Shown: in pieces, positions 7,490-16,600 of the stretch | How positions within the stretch are numbered: the first letter of the stretch is position 1 | Layout of the letters: every line of letters begins with the position of its first letter | Translations under genes and position numbers: made by a program | Notes under the pieces: generated by a model | The model's input: the letters and a program-made list of their open reading frames with translations, nothing else | What the model was told of the DNA's origin: nothing | The model's database searches: none | NCBI RefSeq assembly: GCF_022179225.1 | Contig: NZ_BPQL01000080.1 | Span: 1-64,000, forward strand | DNA length: 64,000 bases | Direction: 5' to 3' | Origin: Methylobacterium goesingense | GTDB taxonomy: Bacteria > Pseudomonadota > Alphaproteobacteria > Rhizobiales > Beijerinckiaceae

Positions 7490-9646
7490 ATGATCCGGCT
7501 ACTCGCCCTGGCGCTCGCGCTCTTCGGCCTCTCTCTCCCCACAGCCTCCGCGCAGGGCTTCAAGGTGCCGGCCGACCTCGTCAAGGCGAGCCTCGTCGGG
7601 GAGCCCTCCGCGATCCGGCCCGGCGAGCCCTTCACGGTCGCCATCCGCATGGTGATGCGACCGCACTGGCACGTCTACTGGCGCAATCCCGGCGATTCCG
7701 GCCTCGCCCCGGAGGTCGCCTGGACGCTGCCGGCCGGGTTCTCGGCGGGGGCGATCCAGTGGCCGGTCCCGAGCCGCATCCCCGTCGCGCACCTGATGAA
7801 TTTCGGCTACGAGGGCGAAGCCGTTCTGCTCGCGGAGATGACCCCGCCGGCCACGCTGGCACCCGGTAAGGCGGTGACGCTCCAGGCCAAGCTGACCTAC
7901 CTCGTCTGCGAGCGCGAATGCGTGCCGGGCTCGGCCGACCTGCGCTTGACGCTGCCGGTGGCGCAGGGCGGCAGCAGCACGGGGGTCGTACCCGGATCGA
8001 TGATGCTGTTCGAGGCGGCCCGCGCGGCCCTGCCGGTGCCCGCCCCCTGGCCGGTGCGCTACGGCGCCGAGAACGGGCGCCTGCAGGTGCATCTCGCCGT
8101 GCCCCCGGGGCTCGCGGCGTCCTCCGTCGCCTACTTCCCCTATGCGGAGACCGCCATCGAGAACGCCGCGGCCCAGGAGGCGCGCAGCGACGCGGACGGC
8201 CTGCACATCGATCTCGCCCGCGGCGACAGCACCGAGGCGGCGCCCGCGACCCTGCCGGGGGTGCTCACCTTCGAGGAGGCGACGCCGGACGGCCCCGTGC
8301 GCCGCGCCTACGCCATCGGAGAGGCCCCGGGCGCGGCCGTCGCCGCCACCGCTTCCGCCGCCCCGTCGGCCCCGGTAGTGGTTCAGGCCCCGGACGAGAG
8401 CCTGACCCTGTGGAGCGCGGCCGGCCTCGCCTTCCTGGGCGGCCTTCTCCTCAACCTGATGCCCTGCGTTTTCCCGGTCCTGTCGATCAAGGTGCTCAGC
8501 CTCGTGTCGCATTCCGGCGAACCGGCGGGGCGCGTCCGGCTGCACGGGCTTGCCTATACGGCCGGCGTGCTCGCGTCCTTCCTGGCGCTCGCGAGCCTGC
8601 TCATCGCCCTGAAGGGCGCGGGCGCCGGAATTGGCTGGGGCTTCCAGCTGCAATCGCCCCTGGTGGTGGCGGGCCTCGCCTACCTCCTGTTCGCCATGGG
8701 CCTCAGCCTGTCGGGCGTCGTGCATCTCGGCGCCGGTATCGCGGGCCTCGGCGACGGCCTGACCCGGCGGGCGGGCCTGGAGGGCTCGTTCTTCACCGGG
8801 GTGCTCGCCACCGTGGTGGCCACCCCCTGCACCGCCCCCTTCATGGGTTCTGCGGTGGGCTTCGCCCTGACGCAGGAGGCCGGCGTGAGCCTCGCCGTCT
8901 TCGCGAGCCTCGGCCTCGGCCTCGCCCTGCCCTTCCTCGCGCTGACGATCTGGCCGGCGGCCCTGCGGCGGCTGCCCCGGCCCGGGGCCTGGATGGACAC
9001 CCTGAAGGGGGCCCTCGCCTTCCCGATCTACGCCACCGTGGCCTGGCTGGTCTGGGTGCTGTCGCAGCAGGTCGGCTCGGCCGGGCTGCTCGCCGCCCTG
9101 GTGGGCCTCGTGCTGGTCGGCCTCGCCGCCTGGGCCTGGGAGCGCGGGCACGGCGCCGGCCCGTCCGGCACCTGGATCGCGCGCGGCACCGCCGTGGCGG
9201 CGCTGGCCGCCCTCGCGGTCCTCACCCTCGGCCTCGACCGGGACCGGGCCGGGGCCGCGCAGGCCGATGCCGGCGCCTTCACCCAGGCGCGCCTCGACGG
9301 GCTCCTGGCGCAGGGCAAGCCGGTCTTCGTGAACATGACCGCGGCGTGGTGCATCACCTGTCAGGTCAACGAGCGCGCGGCCCTGCGCTCCGAGACGGTC
9401 CAGGACGGCCTGAAGGCCCGGGGCATCACCTATCTCAAGGGCGACTGGACCAACCAGAACCCCGAGATCACCCGCCTGCTGGAGCGCCATGGCCGCAGCG
9501 GCGTGCCGCTCTACCTCCTCTATGCCGGTTCCGGCGAGCCCGCGGTCCTGCCCCAGATCCTGACCCCCAGCCTGGTGATGGAGGCCCTGCAGGCGGTACC
9601 CCTGGCGGCCACGGACCGAAGCGCCGCCCTGACCCCGGAGCGATAG
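7490..9646 (+). CDS. DsbD/ScsB-like thiol:disulfide reductase
   Basis: Membrane electron carrier that passes reducing power from cytoplasmic thioredoxin to periplasmic proteins. The 718-residue protein has a signal peptide (cleavage after ASA near residue 21) and an N-terminal periplasmic domain of the DsbC/DsbD N-terminal type, with HVYWRNPGDSG and a Cys pair at 140 and 144 (LVCERECVPG). The multi-helix core has the two Cys-Pro segments LMPCVFPVLSIKVL and ATPCTAPFMGSAVG. A C-terminal thioredoxin-like domain carries CITC at about 621-624. The N-terminal domain is closer to ScsB than to classic DsbD. A periplasmic redoxin gene begins three bases after the stop, probably as its substrate. Confidence 0.88.
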   Translation: MIRLLALALALFGLSLPTASAQGFKVPADLVKASLVGEPSAIRPGEPFTVAIRMVMRPHWHVYWRNPGDSGLAPEVAWTLPAGFSAGAIQWPVPSRIPVAHLMNFGYEGEAVLLAEMTPPATLAPGKAVTLQAKLTYLVCERECVPGSADLRLTLPVAQGGSSTGVVPGSMMLFEAARAALPVPAPWPVRYGAENGRLQVHLAVPPGLAASSVAYFPYAETAIENAAAQEARSDADGLHIDLARGDSTEAAPATLPGVLTFEEATPDGPVRRAYAIGEAPGAAVAATASAAPSAPVVVQAPDESLTLWSAAGLAFLGGLLLNLMPCVFPVLSIKVLSLVSHSGEPAGRVRLHGLAYTAGVLASFLALASLLIALKGAGAGIGWGFQLQSPLVVAGLAYLLFAMGLSLSGVVHLGAGIAGLGDGLTRRAGLEGSFFTGVLATVVATPCTAPFMGSAVGFALTQEAGVSLAVFASLGLGLALPFLALTIWPAALRRLPRPGAWMDTLKGALAFPIYATVAWLVWVLSQQVGSAGLLAALVGLVLVGLAAWAWERGHGAGPSGTWIARGTAVAALAALAVLTLGLDRDRAGAAQADAGAFTQARLDGLLAQGKPVFVNMTAAWCITCQVNERAALRSETVQDGLKARGITYLKGDWTNQNPEITRLLERHGRSGVPLYLLYAGSGEPAVLPQILTPSLVMEALQAVPLAATDRSAALTPER

Positions 9647-9649
9647 CCG

Positions 9650-10267
9650 ATGCCCCAGACCCGCCGCCGCCTCCTCGCTGCGAGCCTCGCGGCGATCCTG
9701 GCCTTCCCCGCCCTGGCCGCCGGCCCGCAGGTGGGCAAGCCCGCGCCCGCCTTCAGCGCCCAGGATTCCGACGGCCGCACGGTCCGGCTCTCGGATTATG
9801 CCGGCAAGACGGTCGTCCTCGAATGGACCAACCACGACTGCCCCTTCGTGATGAAGCATTACGGCGCCCACGCCATGCAGGCGTTGCAGAAGAAATGGAC
9901 CGGCCAGGGCGTGGTCTGGCTCAGCGTGATCTCTTCGGCGCCGGGCGAGCAGGGCGCCGTCGACGGAGCGGAGGCCAACCGCCTGACGAAGACCCGGGAC
10001 GCCGCGCCCAGCGCCGTACTCCTCGATCCCACCGGGACCATCGGCCGGGCCTACGACGCGAAGACGACCCCGCACATGTTTGTCATCACCCCGGACGGCA
10101 CCCTCGCTTACCAGGGCGGCATCGACGACAAGCCCTCGGCCGATCCCGCCGACCTCAAGACGGCCCGAAACCACGTCGAGGCGGCCCTGACCGAGCTCGC
10201 CGCCGGGAAGCCCGTCACGGTGCGGACGGCCAAGCCCTATGGCTGCACGGTCAAGTACGCCTCGTAA
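9650..10267 (+). CDS. Periplasmic redoxin/thioredoxin-fold protein
   Basis: The 205-residue product has a basic leader (MPQTRRRLLAASLAAI) cleaved probably after LAA near residue 24, followed by a redoxin/AhpC-TSA fold: VGKPAPAFSAQDSDGRTVRL, then WTNHDCPFVMKHY with one cysteine at residue 64. PHMFVITPDG carries the cis-proline region. A second cysteine lies at residue 199 (PYGCTVKY). Many exported proteins of this type act as thiol peroxidases or are kept reduced by ScsB/DsbD-like carriers. The three-base gap to the preceding reductase gene strongly suggests a functional pair, but the substrate is unknown. Confidence 0.85.
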   Translation: MPQTRRRLLAASLAAILAFPALAAGPQVGKPAPAFSAQDSDGRTVRLSDYAGKTVVLEWTNHDCPFVMKHYGAHAMQALQKKWTGQGVVWLSVISSAPGEQGAVDGAEANRLTKTRDAAPSAVLLDPTGTIGRAYDAKTTPHMFVITPDGTLAYQGGIDDKPSADPADLKTARNHVEAALTELAAGKPVTVRTAKPYGCTVKYAS

Positions 10268-10311
10268 TCCTTGCGCTTGACGCGGAAATCGCGCTGCCGC
10301 AGCACGGCGGG

Positions 10312-11544
10312 ATGAGCACCGATGCCGCGCCGCGCTGGACCGTCTTCCGCAACGGGGACTTCCGCCTCTTCGGATCGGCCCGGTTCCTCACCGGCCTCGC
10401 CTTCCAGATGCAGGCGGTGGCGGTGGGGTGGTTCGTCTACGATATCACCCGCTCGGCCCTCGCCCTTGGCCTCGTGGGCCTGGCGAGCTTCCTGCCCGCC
10501 ATGCTCTCGGCCCTGGTGACGGGCCACGTCGCCGACACCTACGACCGGCGCCTCGTCGCAGCCCTGGCCTACGCGACCCTGGCACTGGCCGATCTCGGCC
10601 TGCTGGTGGCCGCCTACCTCGGCACCACGACCCTGTGGCCGATCTATCTGCTCGTGGTCGTGATCGGCACCGGCCGCGCCTTCGCCAACCCGGCCCTGCA
10701 GGCCCTGCTGCCGACCCTGGTGCCCCGGACCCTGTTCGGGCCGGCCATCGCCTGGAACGCCTCGCTCTGGCAAAGTGCCTCGATCCTCGGCCCGGCCACC
10801 GGTGGCTTCCTCTACGCCCTCGGGCCGGCGGTGGTCTTCGGCGCGGCCGCCGCGAGCTTCGCGCTCGCCAGCGCCCTCATCCTGGCGATCCGCTTTCGCC
10901 CCGCCCCCGTCACCGAGCGCCCGCCCGTGACCTGGGAGACCCTCTCGGCCGGGCTGACCTACATCCGCACGCATCCCGTGGTGCTGGGCGCGATCAGCCT
11001 CGATCTCGTGGCGGTGCTGCTGGGCGGCGCCACCGCGCTCCTGCCGATCTTCGCGGCCGAGGTGCTGCATGTCGGCCCCCTCGGCCTCGGCGTCCTGCGC
11101 AGCATGCCGGCGGCCGGGGCTGTGCTCACCGCGATCGCGCTGGCCTACTGGCCGCTGCAACGCCATGCCGGCCTGCGCATGCTCCAGGCCGTGGGCCTCT
11201 TCGGCCTCGCCACGGTGGGCTTCGGTCTCTCGACCTCCCTGCCCCTGTCCATGGCCTGCCTGTTCGTCACGGGTGCGGCCGACATGATCAGCGTGTTCGT
11301 GCGCCAGACCTTCGTCCAGGGCGAGACGCCGGATGCGATGCGCGGCCGGGTCTCGGCGGTGAACTCGGTCTTCATCGGCGCTTCGAACGAGCTCGGCGAG
11401 TTCGAATCCGGCACCCTCGCGGCCCTGATCGGCGCCGTCCCGGCGGTGGTGGCCGGCGGCCTCGCCACCCTGCTGGTCGCGGCCCTGTGGGGCCGGGTGT
11501 TTCCCGCGCTGCGGGCACGGGACCGGCTCGTGCCGGCGGAGTGA
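10312..11544 (+). CDS. MFS transporter, enterobactin-exporter-like (MFS_3)
   Basis: The 410-residue integral membrane protein has about twelve hydrophobic segments. The amino end (RNGDFRLFGSARFLTGLAFQ) and the loop GHVADTYDRRLV correspond to the MFS_3 subgroup that includes EntS-type exporters and many small drug or metabolite exporters. ATG 10312 is the first plausible start. The same frame is open over 2.4 kb upstream, but only as a shadow of the dsbD-like and redoxin genes. The cargo cannot be inferred. The gene follows the redoxin gene by 44 bases on the same strand. Confidence 0.85.
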   Translation: MSTDAAPRWTVFRNGDFRLFGSARFLTGLAFQMQAVAVGWFVYDITRSALALGLVGLASFLPAMLSALVTGHVADTYDRRLVAALAYATLALADLGLLVAAYLGTTTLWPIYLLVVVIGTGRAFANPALQALLPTLVPRTLFGPAIAWNASLWQSASILGPATGGFLYALGPAVVFGAAAASFALASALILAIRFRPAPVTERPPVTWETLSAGLTYIRTHPVVLGAISLDLVAVLLGGATALLPIFAAEVLHVGPLGLGVLRSMPAAGAVLTAIALAYWPLQRHAGLRMLQAVGLFGLATVGFGLSTSLPLSMACLFVTGAADMISVFVRQTFVQGETPDAMRGRVSAVNSVFIGASNELGEFESGTLAALIGAVPAVVAGGLATLLVAALWGRVFPALRARDRLVPAE

Positions 11545-11555
11545 GGCGCGGGATA

Positions 11556-11591
11556 ATCCCTCTCGCGGCAGGTGCGTGGTCCGCGAGGGAT
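11556..11591 (+). terminator. Bulged hairpin after the MFS gene
   Basis: ATCCCTCTCGCGG (11556-11568) pairs with CCGCGAGGGAT (11581-11591) except for a two-base bulge, and TAAAA follows. It sits 11 bases after the MFS stop, a reasonable transcription end. Confidence 0.5.
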
Positions 11592-11721
11592 AAAACGTTC
11601 CGCAGCAAGGACTTGGTCAGGTTCGCAACGTCCCGTCTCCGACGCATTGCTCCGACAAGGCCAAGCTTTTGTGCATGACAGCCGCCTGCACGCAGAGGTA
11701 GAAATACCGCGGGAGGATGCG

Positions 11722-12300
11722 ATGGCCGACATCAAGGTGGTTGCGGGGAACTGCGGCAAGGGCCGGGGCACGTATCAGGCCGGGGTTCTGACCAGCCCGG
11801 ACGGTGTCGAGCGCTCGGTCGAGAGCATTCTGACCGTGGAGGCCCACGGAGACGTTGCGGGCGCCCGGAACTGGGGCGGGCAGGTTCTCGAAGGCCTGAA
11901 GGGAAGCCTTGCCCTTGCCTCGAACATCGACCTGAGCGGAACGGCGCTGCTCGCCGCGACCGCCCTGACGTCGGTCTCGGCCGAGGAATCGCAACCTCAG
12001 ACGCTGCTGGAGATCACGTTCCAGGCGGGAGATCTGTTGATCGCCCTGGCCGACCCGCGGCTCCCGGCGCTGATCAGCAACGATCGGGAGGTGCTGCGAC
12101 GGGGGTTCGCGCGGGCCGCACAACGCGTGTCCCAGCCGGTCGACGGGACGGGACACGCGGATTCGTCCCTGACGACGACAGCGAGCGATGCGGCCCAGGC
12201 GGCCGTCGGCGCCGTTCAGGCCGTGACCGGTGCCGCCGGCGCATCGCTGAGTTCGGCTTTCAGCTTCGTTCGCCGAACCACTGGCTACGAGCGCGGCTGA
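11722..12300 (+). CDS. Hypothetical protein of 192 residues
   Basis: ATG 11722 follows a good ribosome binding site (GGGAGG, 11711-11716) and gives MADIKVVAGNCGKGRG. The first 130 residues look like a mixed alpha/beta cytoplasmic domain (TYQAGVLTSPDGVERSVESI, then TLLEITFQAGDLLIALAD). The last 60 are Ala/Val/Gly/Thr-rich (AAVGAVQAVTGAAGASLSSA) and probably flexible. There is no signal peptide, membrane helix or catalytic motif. I do not recognise the family. It stands alone in its orientation and converges on tolB, in the place where pal normally sits in tol-pal operons, but it has no Pal features. Confidence 0.72.
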   Translation: MADIKVVAGNCGKGRGTYQAGVLTSPDGVERSVESILTVEAHGDVAGARNWGGQVLEGLKGSLALASNIDLSGTALLAATALTSVSAEESQPQTLLEITFQAGDLLIALADPRLPALISNDREVLRRGFARAAQRVSQPVDGTGHADSSLTTTASDAAQAAVGAVQAVTGAAGASLSSAFSFVRRTTGYERG

Positions 12301-12305
12301 GGCTG

Positions 12306-12321
12306 CCGCCGCGCTCGGCGG
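12306..12321. terminator. Short hairpin between converging orphan gene and tolB
   Basis: CCGCC (12306-12310) pairs with GGCGG (12317-12321), loop of six, followed by GTTTCT in the plus direction. It could end transcription of the orphan gene. The stem is short, so support is modest. Confidence 0.35.
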
Positions 12322-12324
12322 TTT

Positions 12325-13689
12325 CTACTTCCCCGACAGCAGCGGCGACCAGGTCGGGTCCGAAGCGTAGGACGGGGTCGGCACCGGCTGCTCCACCTTG
12401 CCGGTGATGTCGACCATGTAGAGCTTGCCGCCGCCCTGGCCGCCCGGATCGCGGAAGAACAGCACGTACTGGCCGTTCGGCGCGAAGGTCGGCCCCTCGT
12501 TGTGGAAGCCTTCCGTGAGGACGCGCTCGCCCGAGCCGTCCGGCTTCATCACGCAGATGGCAAAGCCGCCCTTGCGCTGGCGGGTGAAGGCGATGAGGTC
12601 GCCGCGCGGCGACCAGGCCGGCTGCGAGGCCGAGCCCTCGCCGAAGGAGATGCGGGTCGGCGTCGAGCCCGACGCGCTCATGACGTAGATCTGCTGCGAG
12701 CCGCCGCGATCCGATTCGAACACGATCTGGCTGCCGTCCGGCGAGAAGGTCGGCGAGGTGTCGATGGCGTTGCCGTTGGTGATCGGCGTCTGCGCCTTCG
12801 AGGCCAGATCCATGATGACGATGTCGGCGTTGCCGCCCTGCTGCACGCTCATCACGAGGCGGCGGCCATCGGGCGAGAAGCGCGGGCTGGTGCTCATCGA
12901 GTCGGACTTGCCCAGCGCCTGGCGCCCGCCGGTCTCGAGGTTGATGACCTGGATGCGCGGCTGCTGGCCGGTGGTCTGGGTCATGAAGGCGATGTCCTGG
13001 GTCGCCGGCGAGTAGCGCGGCGCGACCACGGCGTTCTCGCCGTTCGTGAGCGCACGCACGTTGGCGCCGTCCTGGTCCATCACCATCAGGCGCTTGCGCC
13101 GGTTCTCCTTGGAGCCGGACTCGTCCACGAAGGCGATGCGGCTGTCGAACCAGGGGCCGAGGCCGGTGATCTTGGTGTAGACCGCGTCCGAGATGAGGTG
13201 GCCGGTGCGGCGCGCATTGGCCGGATCGGTGCCGTATTGCTGGCCCGTCATCTGCTGGCCCGAGGTCACGTCCCAGAGGCGGAACTCGACCTTGAGCTTG
13301 CCCGAGGCGTCGCGCGCGACGCGGCCGGTGATCAGGGCCTGCACGCCGGCCGCCTTCCACTTGTCGAAGCCCGGCACCGCATCGAAGCCCGGCGCCTCGG
13401 GGAACTTCGCCTTCTCCACGGGGGTGAAGTAGCCCGAGCGGCGCAGGTTGTTCGTGACCACGCTGGAGACGAGGAGCCCGAGGCTCGGATCGCCGGAGAA
13501 ATCCGTGACCGCGATCGGCATCGGCTGGAACGACCCGCCGCCGATGCGCAGGTTCAGCTGCGCCGTGGCCGGGGTGAGGCCGAGCAGGACGAGGGCCAGG
13601 AGCGCGAGGAGCGACGTCAGGCCCTTCGAGGTCCGGCCCTTGGAAGTCAGGCCCTTGGAAGTCCGGCCCTTGGAAAGACTGGGGTGCAT
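12325..13689 (-). CDS. tolB: Tol-Pal system beta-propeller protein TolB
   Basis: TolB is the periplasmic partner of Pal and TolA in the machine that constricts the outer membrane at division. The 454-residue product has a leader, an N-terminal domain (IAVTDFSGDPSLGLLVSSVV) and a beta-propeller of WD40-like repeats, recognisable by recurring SPDG and FSPDG turns. ATG 13689 was selected because it gives MHPSLSKGRT and a hydrophobic core. The n-region of the leader is unusually long and consists of a tandem repeat, listed separately. tolB is the last tol gene here: pal and cpoB do not follow. Confidence 0.93.
   Translation of the reverse strand: MHPSLSKGRTSKGLTSKGRTSKGLTSLLALLALVLLGLTPATAQLNLRIGGGSFQPMPIAVTDFSGDPSLGLLVSSVVTNNLRRSGYFTPVEKAKFPEAPGFDAVPGFDKWKAAGVQALITGRVARDASGKLKVEFRLWDVTSGQQMTGQQYGTDPANARRTGHLISDAVYTKITGLGPWFDSRIAFVDESGSKENRRKRLMVMDQDGANVRALTNGENAVVAPRYSPATQDIAFMTQTTGQQPRIQVINLETGGRQALGKSDSMSTSPRFSPDGRRLVMSVQQGGNADIVIMDLASKAQTPITNGNAIDTSPTFSPDGSQIVFESDRGGSQQIYVMSASGSTPTRISFGEGSASQPAWSPRGDLIAFTRQRKGGFAICVMKPDGSGERVLTEGFHNEGPTFAPNGQYVLFFRDPGGQGGGKLYMVDITGKVEQPVPTPSYASDPTWSPLLSGK
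13616..13675. repeat. Four tandem 15-bp repeats in the TolB leader
   Basis: Units at 13616-13630, 13631-13645, 13646-13660 and 13661-13675 are near-identical and alternate between two variants (GTCAGGCCCTTGGAA and GTCCGGCCCTTGGAA). Read as protein they give SKGLT and SKGRT alternately, adding about 20 polar residues before the hydrophobic core of the TolB signal peptide. The in-frame 15-base period means copy number could change without a frameshift. Confidence 0.85.
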
Positions 13690-13827
13690 GATCGATTCCG
13701 TGGTCGTGGGCATGCGGGTCGTGGGCATGCGAGGATCGAGGGTGGATTCGGAAGAAGGGGAGCCCCGCGCCGTGCGCGGTCGACGCCGCGTGGGGATACA
13801 CGCACCGTCCCGACGGGACCGCAGCCT

Positions 13828-15210
13828 TCAGACCCGCGAGAACTCGAACTCCGCGTTGATGGCTTTCCAGTCGTTGTAGTACGGCGCGTACTGGGCCGGG
13901 ATCTTGTAGGGCGCGCAGCGGCGCACCGCGCGCTGGGCCGCCTCGGCGATGGAACGGTCGACCGCGTTGGCGCCACCGCGCATGATGCGCGGCTCGGTGG
14001 TCAGCGTCCCGTCCGGGTTCAGGCGGATGTCGAGCATCGGCAGAACCACCCCTTGCGTCGCACCCGGGGGAGCGACGTAGCAGCGCTCGATCTGCTGCTG
14101 GAGCATGCCCACAAGGGCGTCGCGCAGGGACGGCGACAGGCGCTGGGCAGTGCCGGTGGCCGCACCCAGGGAGGCGGTGCGCTGGACCTCGCGCCCGGTG
14201 GCGCCGGTGGATTGTGACGGCGCCTTCGAGGCGAGCAGCGAGCGGATGTCGCCCGCGCTGAACTTGTCGGCAATCTCGGCCTGCTTCTTGGCCTTGGCCT
14301 CCGCGTCGGCCTTCGCCTTGGCATCGGCCATCGCCTTGGCCTTCGCCTTGGCGGCCGCGTCAGCCTTGGCCTTGGCGGCAGCCTCGGCCCGGGCCTTCGC
14401 CTCGGCATCCGCTTCGGCCTTGGCCTCGGCGACGGCTTTCGCCTTGGCTTCGGCCTCCTTCTCCGCCTTGGCCTCCGCGTCGGCCTTGGCCTTGGCTTCG
14501 GCCTTCGCCTTGCGAGCCGCCTCCGCCCGGGCCTCCGCCTTGGCCGCTTCAGCCTTGGCCGCTTCAGCTTTGGCGGCGGCCTCGGCCTTAGCCTCCGCCT
14601 CGGCTTCCTGCTTCTCGATGAGTTCGGCGAGTTGCTCGCGCTTGACCGCCTCGGCCTTCGCCTTGGCGGCAGCGGCCGCCTTGGCTTCAGCGGCGGCAGC
14701 CTTGGCTTCCGCGGCAGCAGCGGCCTTGGCCTCGGCCGCAGCGGCGGCCTTGGCTTCCGCGGCTGCGGCTGCCTTTTGGGCCTTCTCGGCCGCCTCGGCC
14801 TTGGCTTTCTCCGCCGCTTCCGCTTTGGCGGCCTCGGCCTTGGCTTCCTGGGGGTCGGGCTCGCTGGAGCGCAGGGGCATCTCTTCGGCGCTCGCCACCT
14901 TCATGTCGGCGGGGCGCTTCGGGGGCGCCGGAGCGTCGACCTTGGCGTTCTCGGGCTCGCGCTCCTCGAACTTCTCAGCGACGCGGTCGGCGCGCGGCTT
15001 GGCGTTGGGCTGCGGCGCGTCGGCGTTGCGCTCGCCCTTCGTCAACTCCGAATATTGCTGCTCGGTCATCACCTCGACGGGCACGCCCTCCTGCGCGTCG
15101 GGCAGGGCCGGCGCCGCCACCGACAGCAGCGCGACGGTCAGCAGGCCCACATGCGTCGCCGCCGAGACCCAGACACCCGGTTCACTGCGCTTGAAGGGAA
15201 TTCGCACCAC
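13828..15210 (-). CDS. tolA: Cell envelope integrity protein TolA
   Basis: TolA bridges the inner membrane TolQR complex to TolB/Pal. The 460-residue product has a short cytoplasmic start, one membrane helix (VSAATHVGLLTVALLSVAAP, about 16-35), and a long Ala/Lys/Glu-rich helical rod (about 125-320). A compact C-terminal domain (from about 365) includes LVGMLQQQIERCYVAPPG and the IRLNPDGTLTTEPRI strand typical of TolA/TonB C-terminal folds. The start is GTG 15210, nine bases after the tolR stop, with a second GTG at 15207. The repetitive rod keeps the opposite strand open for 400 codons, which is a composition artefact. Confidence 0.92.
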   Translation of the reverse strand: MVRIPFKRSEPGVWVSAATHVGLLTVALLSVAAPALPDAQEGVPVEVMTEQQYSELTKGERNADAPQPNAKPRADRVAEKFEEREPENAKVDAPAPPKRPADMKVASAEEMPLRSSEPDPQEAKAEAAKAEAAEKAKAEAAEKAQKAAAAAEAKAAAAAEAKAAAAAEAKAAAAEAKAAAAAKAKAEAVKREQLAELIEKQEAEAEAKAEAAAKAEAAKAEAAKAEARAEAARKAKAEAKAKADAEAKAEKEAEAKAKAVAEAKAEADAEAKARAEAAAKAKADAAAKAKAKAMADAKAKADAEAKAKKQAEIADKFSAGDIRSLLASKAPSQSTGATGREVQRTASLGAATGTAQRLSPSLRDALVGMLQQQIERCYVAPPGATQGVVLPMLDIRLNPDGTLTTEPRIMRGGANAVDRSIAEAAQRAVRRCAPYKIPAQYAPYYNDWKAINAEFEFSRV

Positions 15211-15219
15211 CGGCGCCCG

Positions 15220-15666
15220 CTACTTCTGGTCGGGCTCGGTGACCAGGGCGACCTTCTTGAAGCCGCCACCGGTCACGATCGCCATCACCTGCGCGACCCG
15301 GCCGTAATCGACCCGCTTGTCGCCGCGCACGAAGACGCGCTCCTCGAACCCGGATTTCGAGGCCTCGGTGAGCTTGGGCACGATGCCGTCGTCGGACAGT
15401 TCGCTCTCGCCGAGGAAGACCTGGCCCGACTGGCGGATCGACAGGGTCACGGGCTTGGTGTCGGAATTGAGCGGGCTCGCCTTGGATTGCGGCAGGTCGA
15501 GAGGCACGCCCACCGTCATCATCGGCGCCGCGACCATGAAGACGATCAGCAGCACGAGCACGACGTCGATGAACGGCGTCATGTTGATCTCGTTGATGGC
15601 CGCGTGCCGGCGTCCCCGCCGACGCCGTCCGCCACCACCCTGCGCTGCTCCGTGGGCCATGCCCAT
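15220..15666 (-). CDS. tolR: Tol-Pal system proton-channel subunit TolR (ExbD family)
   Basis: TolR pairs with TolQ to convert proton flow into TolA movement. The 148-residue protein starts with a glycine/arginine-rich cytoplasmic segment, then has INEINMTPFIDVVLVLLIVF, in which the Asp after PFI is the conserved proton-carrying residue of ExbD/TolR. A periplasmic domain follows (VPLDLPQSKA to the end). It lies 27 bases after the tolQ stop and 9 bases before tolA, so tolQRA are almost certainly one operon. Confidence 0.94.
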   Translation of the reverse strand: MGMAHGAAQGGGGRRRRGRRHAAINEINMTPFIDVVLVLLIVFMVAAPMMTVGVPLDLPQSKASPLNSDTKPVTLSIRQSGQVFLGESELSDDGIVPKLTEASKSGFEERVFVRGDKRVDYGRVAQVMAIVTGGGFKKVALVTEPDQK

Positions 15667-15693
15667 GATCGTTCCTCGGGTGTGGGAATGGGG

Positions 15694-16410
<717 letters not shown>

Positions 16411-16600
16411 CACAGCATCCTTGCAAAAACCCAGGGCGGGGCCGCTGCCGGACCAGGGGTCCGGCCGTCGCGTTTCAACCGGAACCTTGAGGTATTTCAA
16501 AGCTCAGTGGCTTGCGAATCTGTCGAAAGTAAGGGCCGGGCCGTCCCGAGGTTGCGGTGCGACATGCCTTTGCGTGAGACAGTTTAAGCACCCGTCAGGG
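16411..16600. other. ybgC-tolQ gap
   Basis: A 190-base gap in the tol cluster with lower GC content (for example around 16490-16590). It probably holds a promoter for tolQRAB, but no specific -35/-10 or operator can be named from sequence alone. Confidence 0.35.

Noticed and set aside
7499-10174. An 891-codon minus-strand frame opposite the dsbD-like gene
   Set aside because: The product is Gly/Arg/His/Glu low-complexity sequence typical of antisense reading of GC-rich genes, with no motif or ribosome binding site.
7918-10311. A plus-strand frame open for some 800 codons upstream of the MFS gene
   Set aside because: It overlaps the dsbD-like and redoxin genes in another frame, encodes an Arg/Pro/Gly-rich sequence without domains, and is explained by GC-rich third positions.
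14105-15307. A 400-codon plus-strand frame rich in Ala, Ser, Leu and Phe opposite tolA, looking like a membrane protein
   Set aside because: It is the mirror of the Ala/Lys/Glu repeats of TolA; composition alone produces the apparent hydrophobicity.
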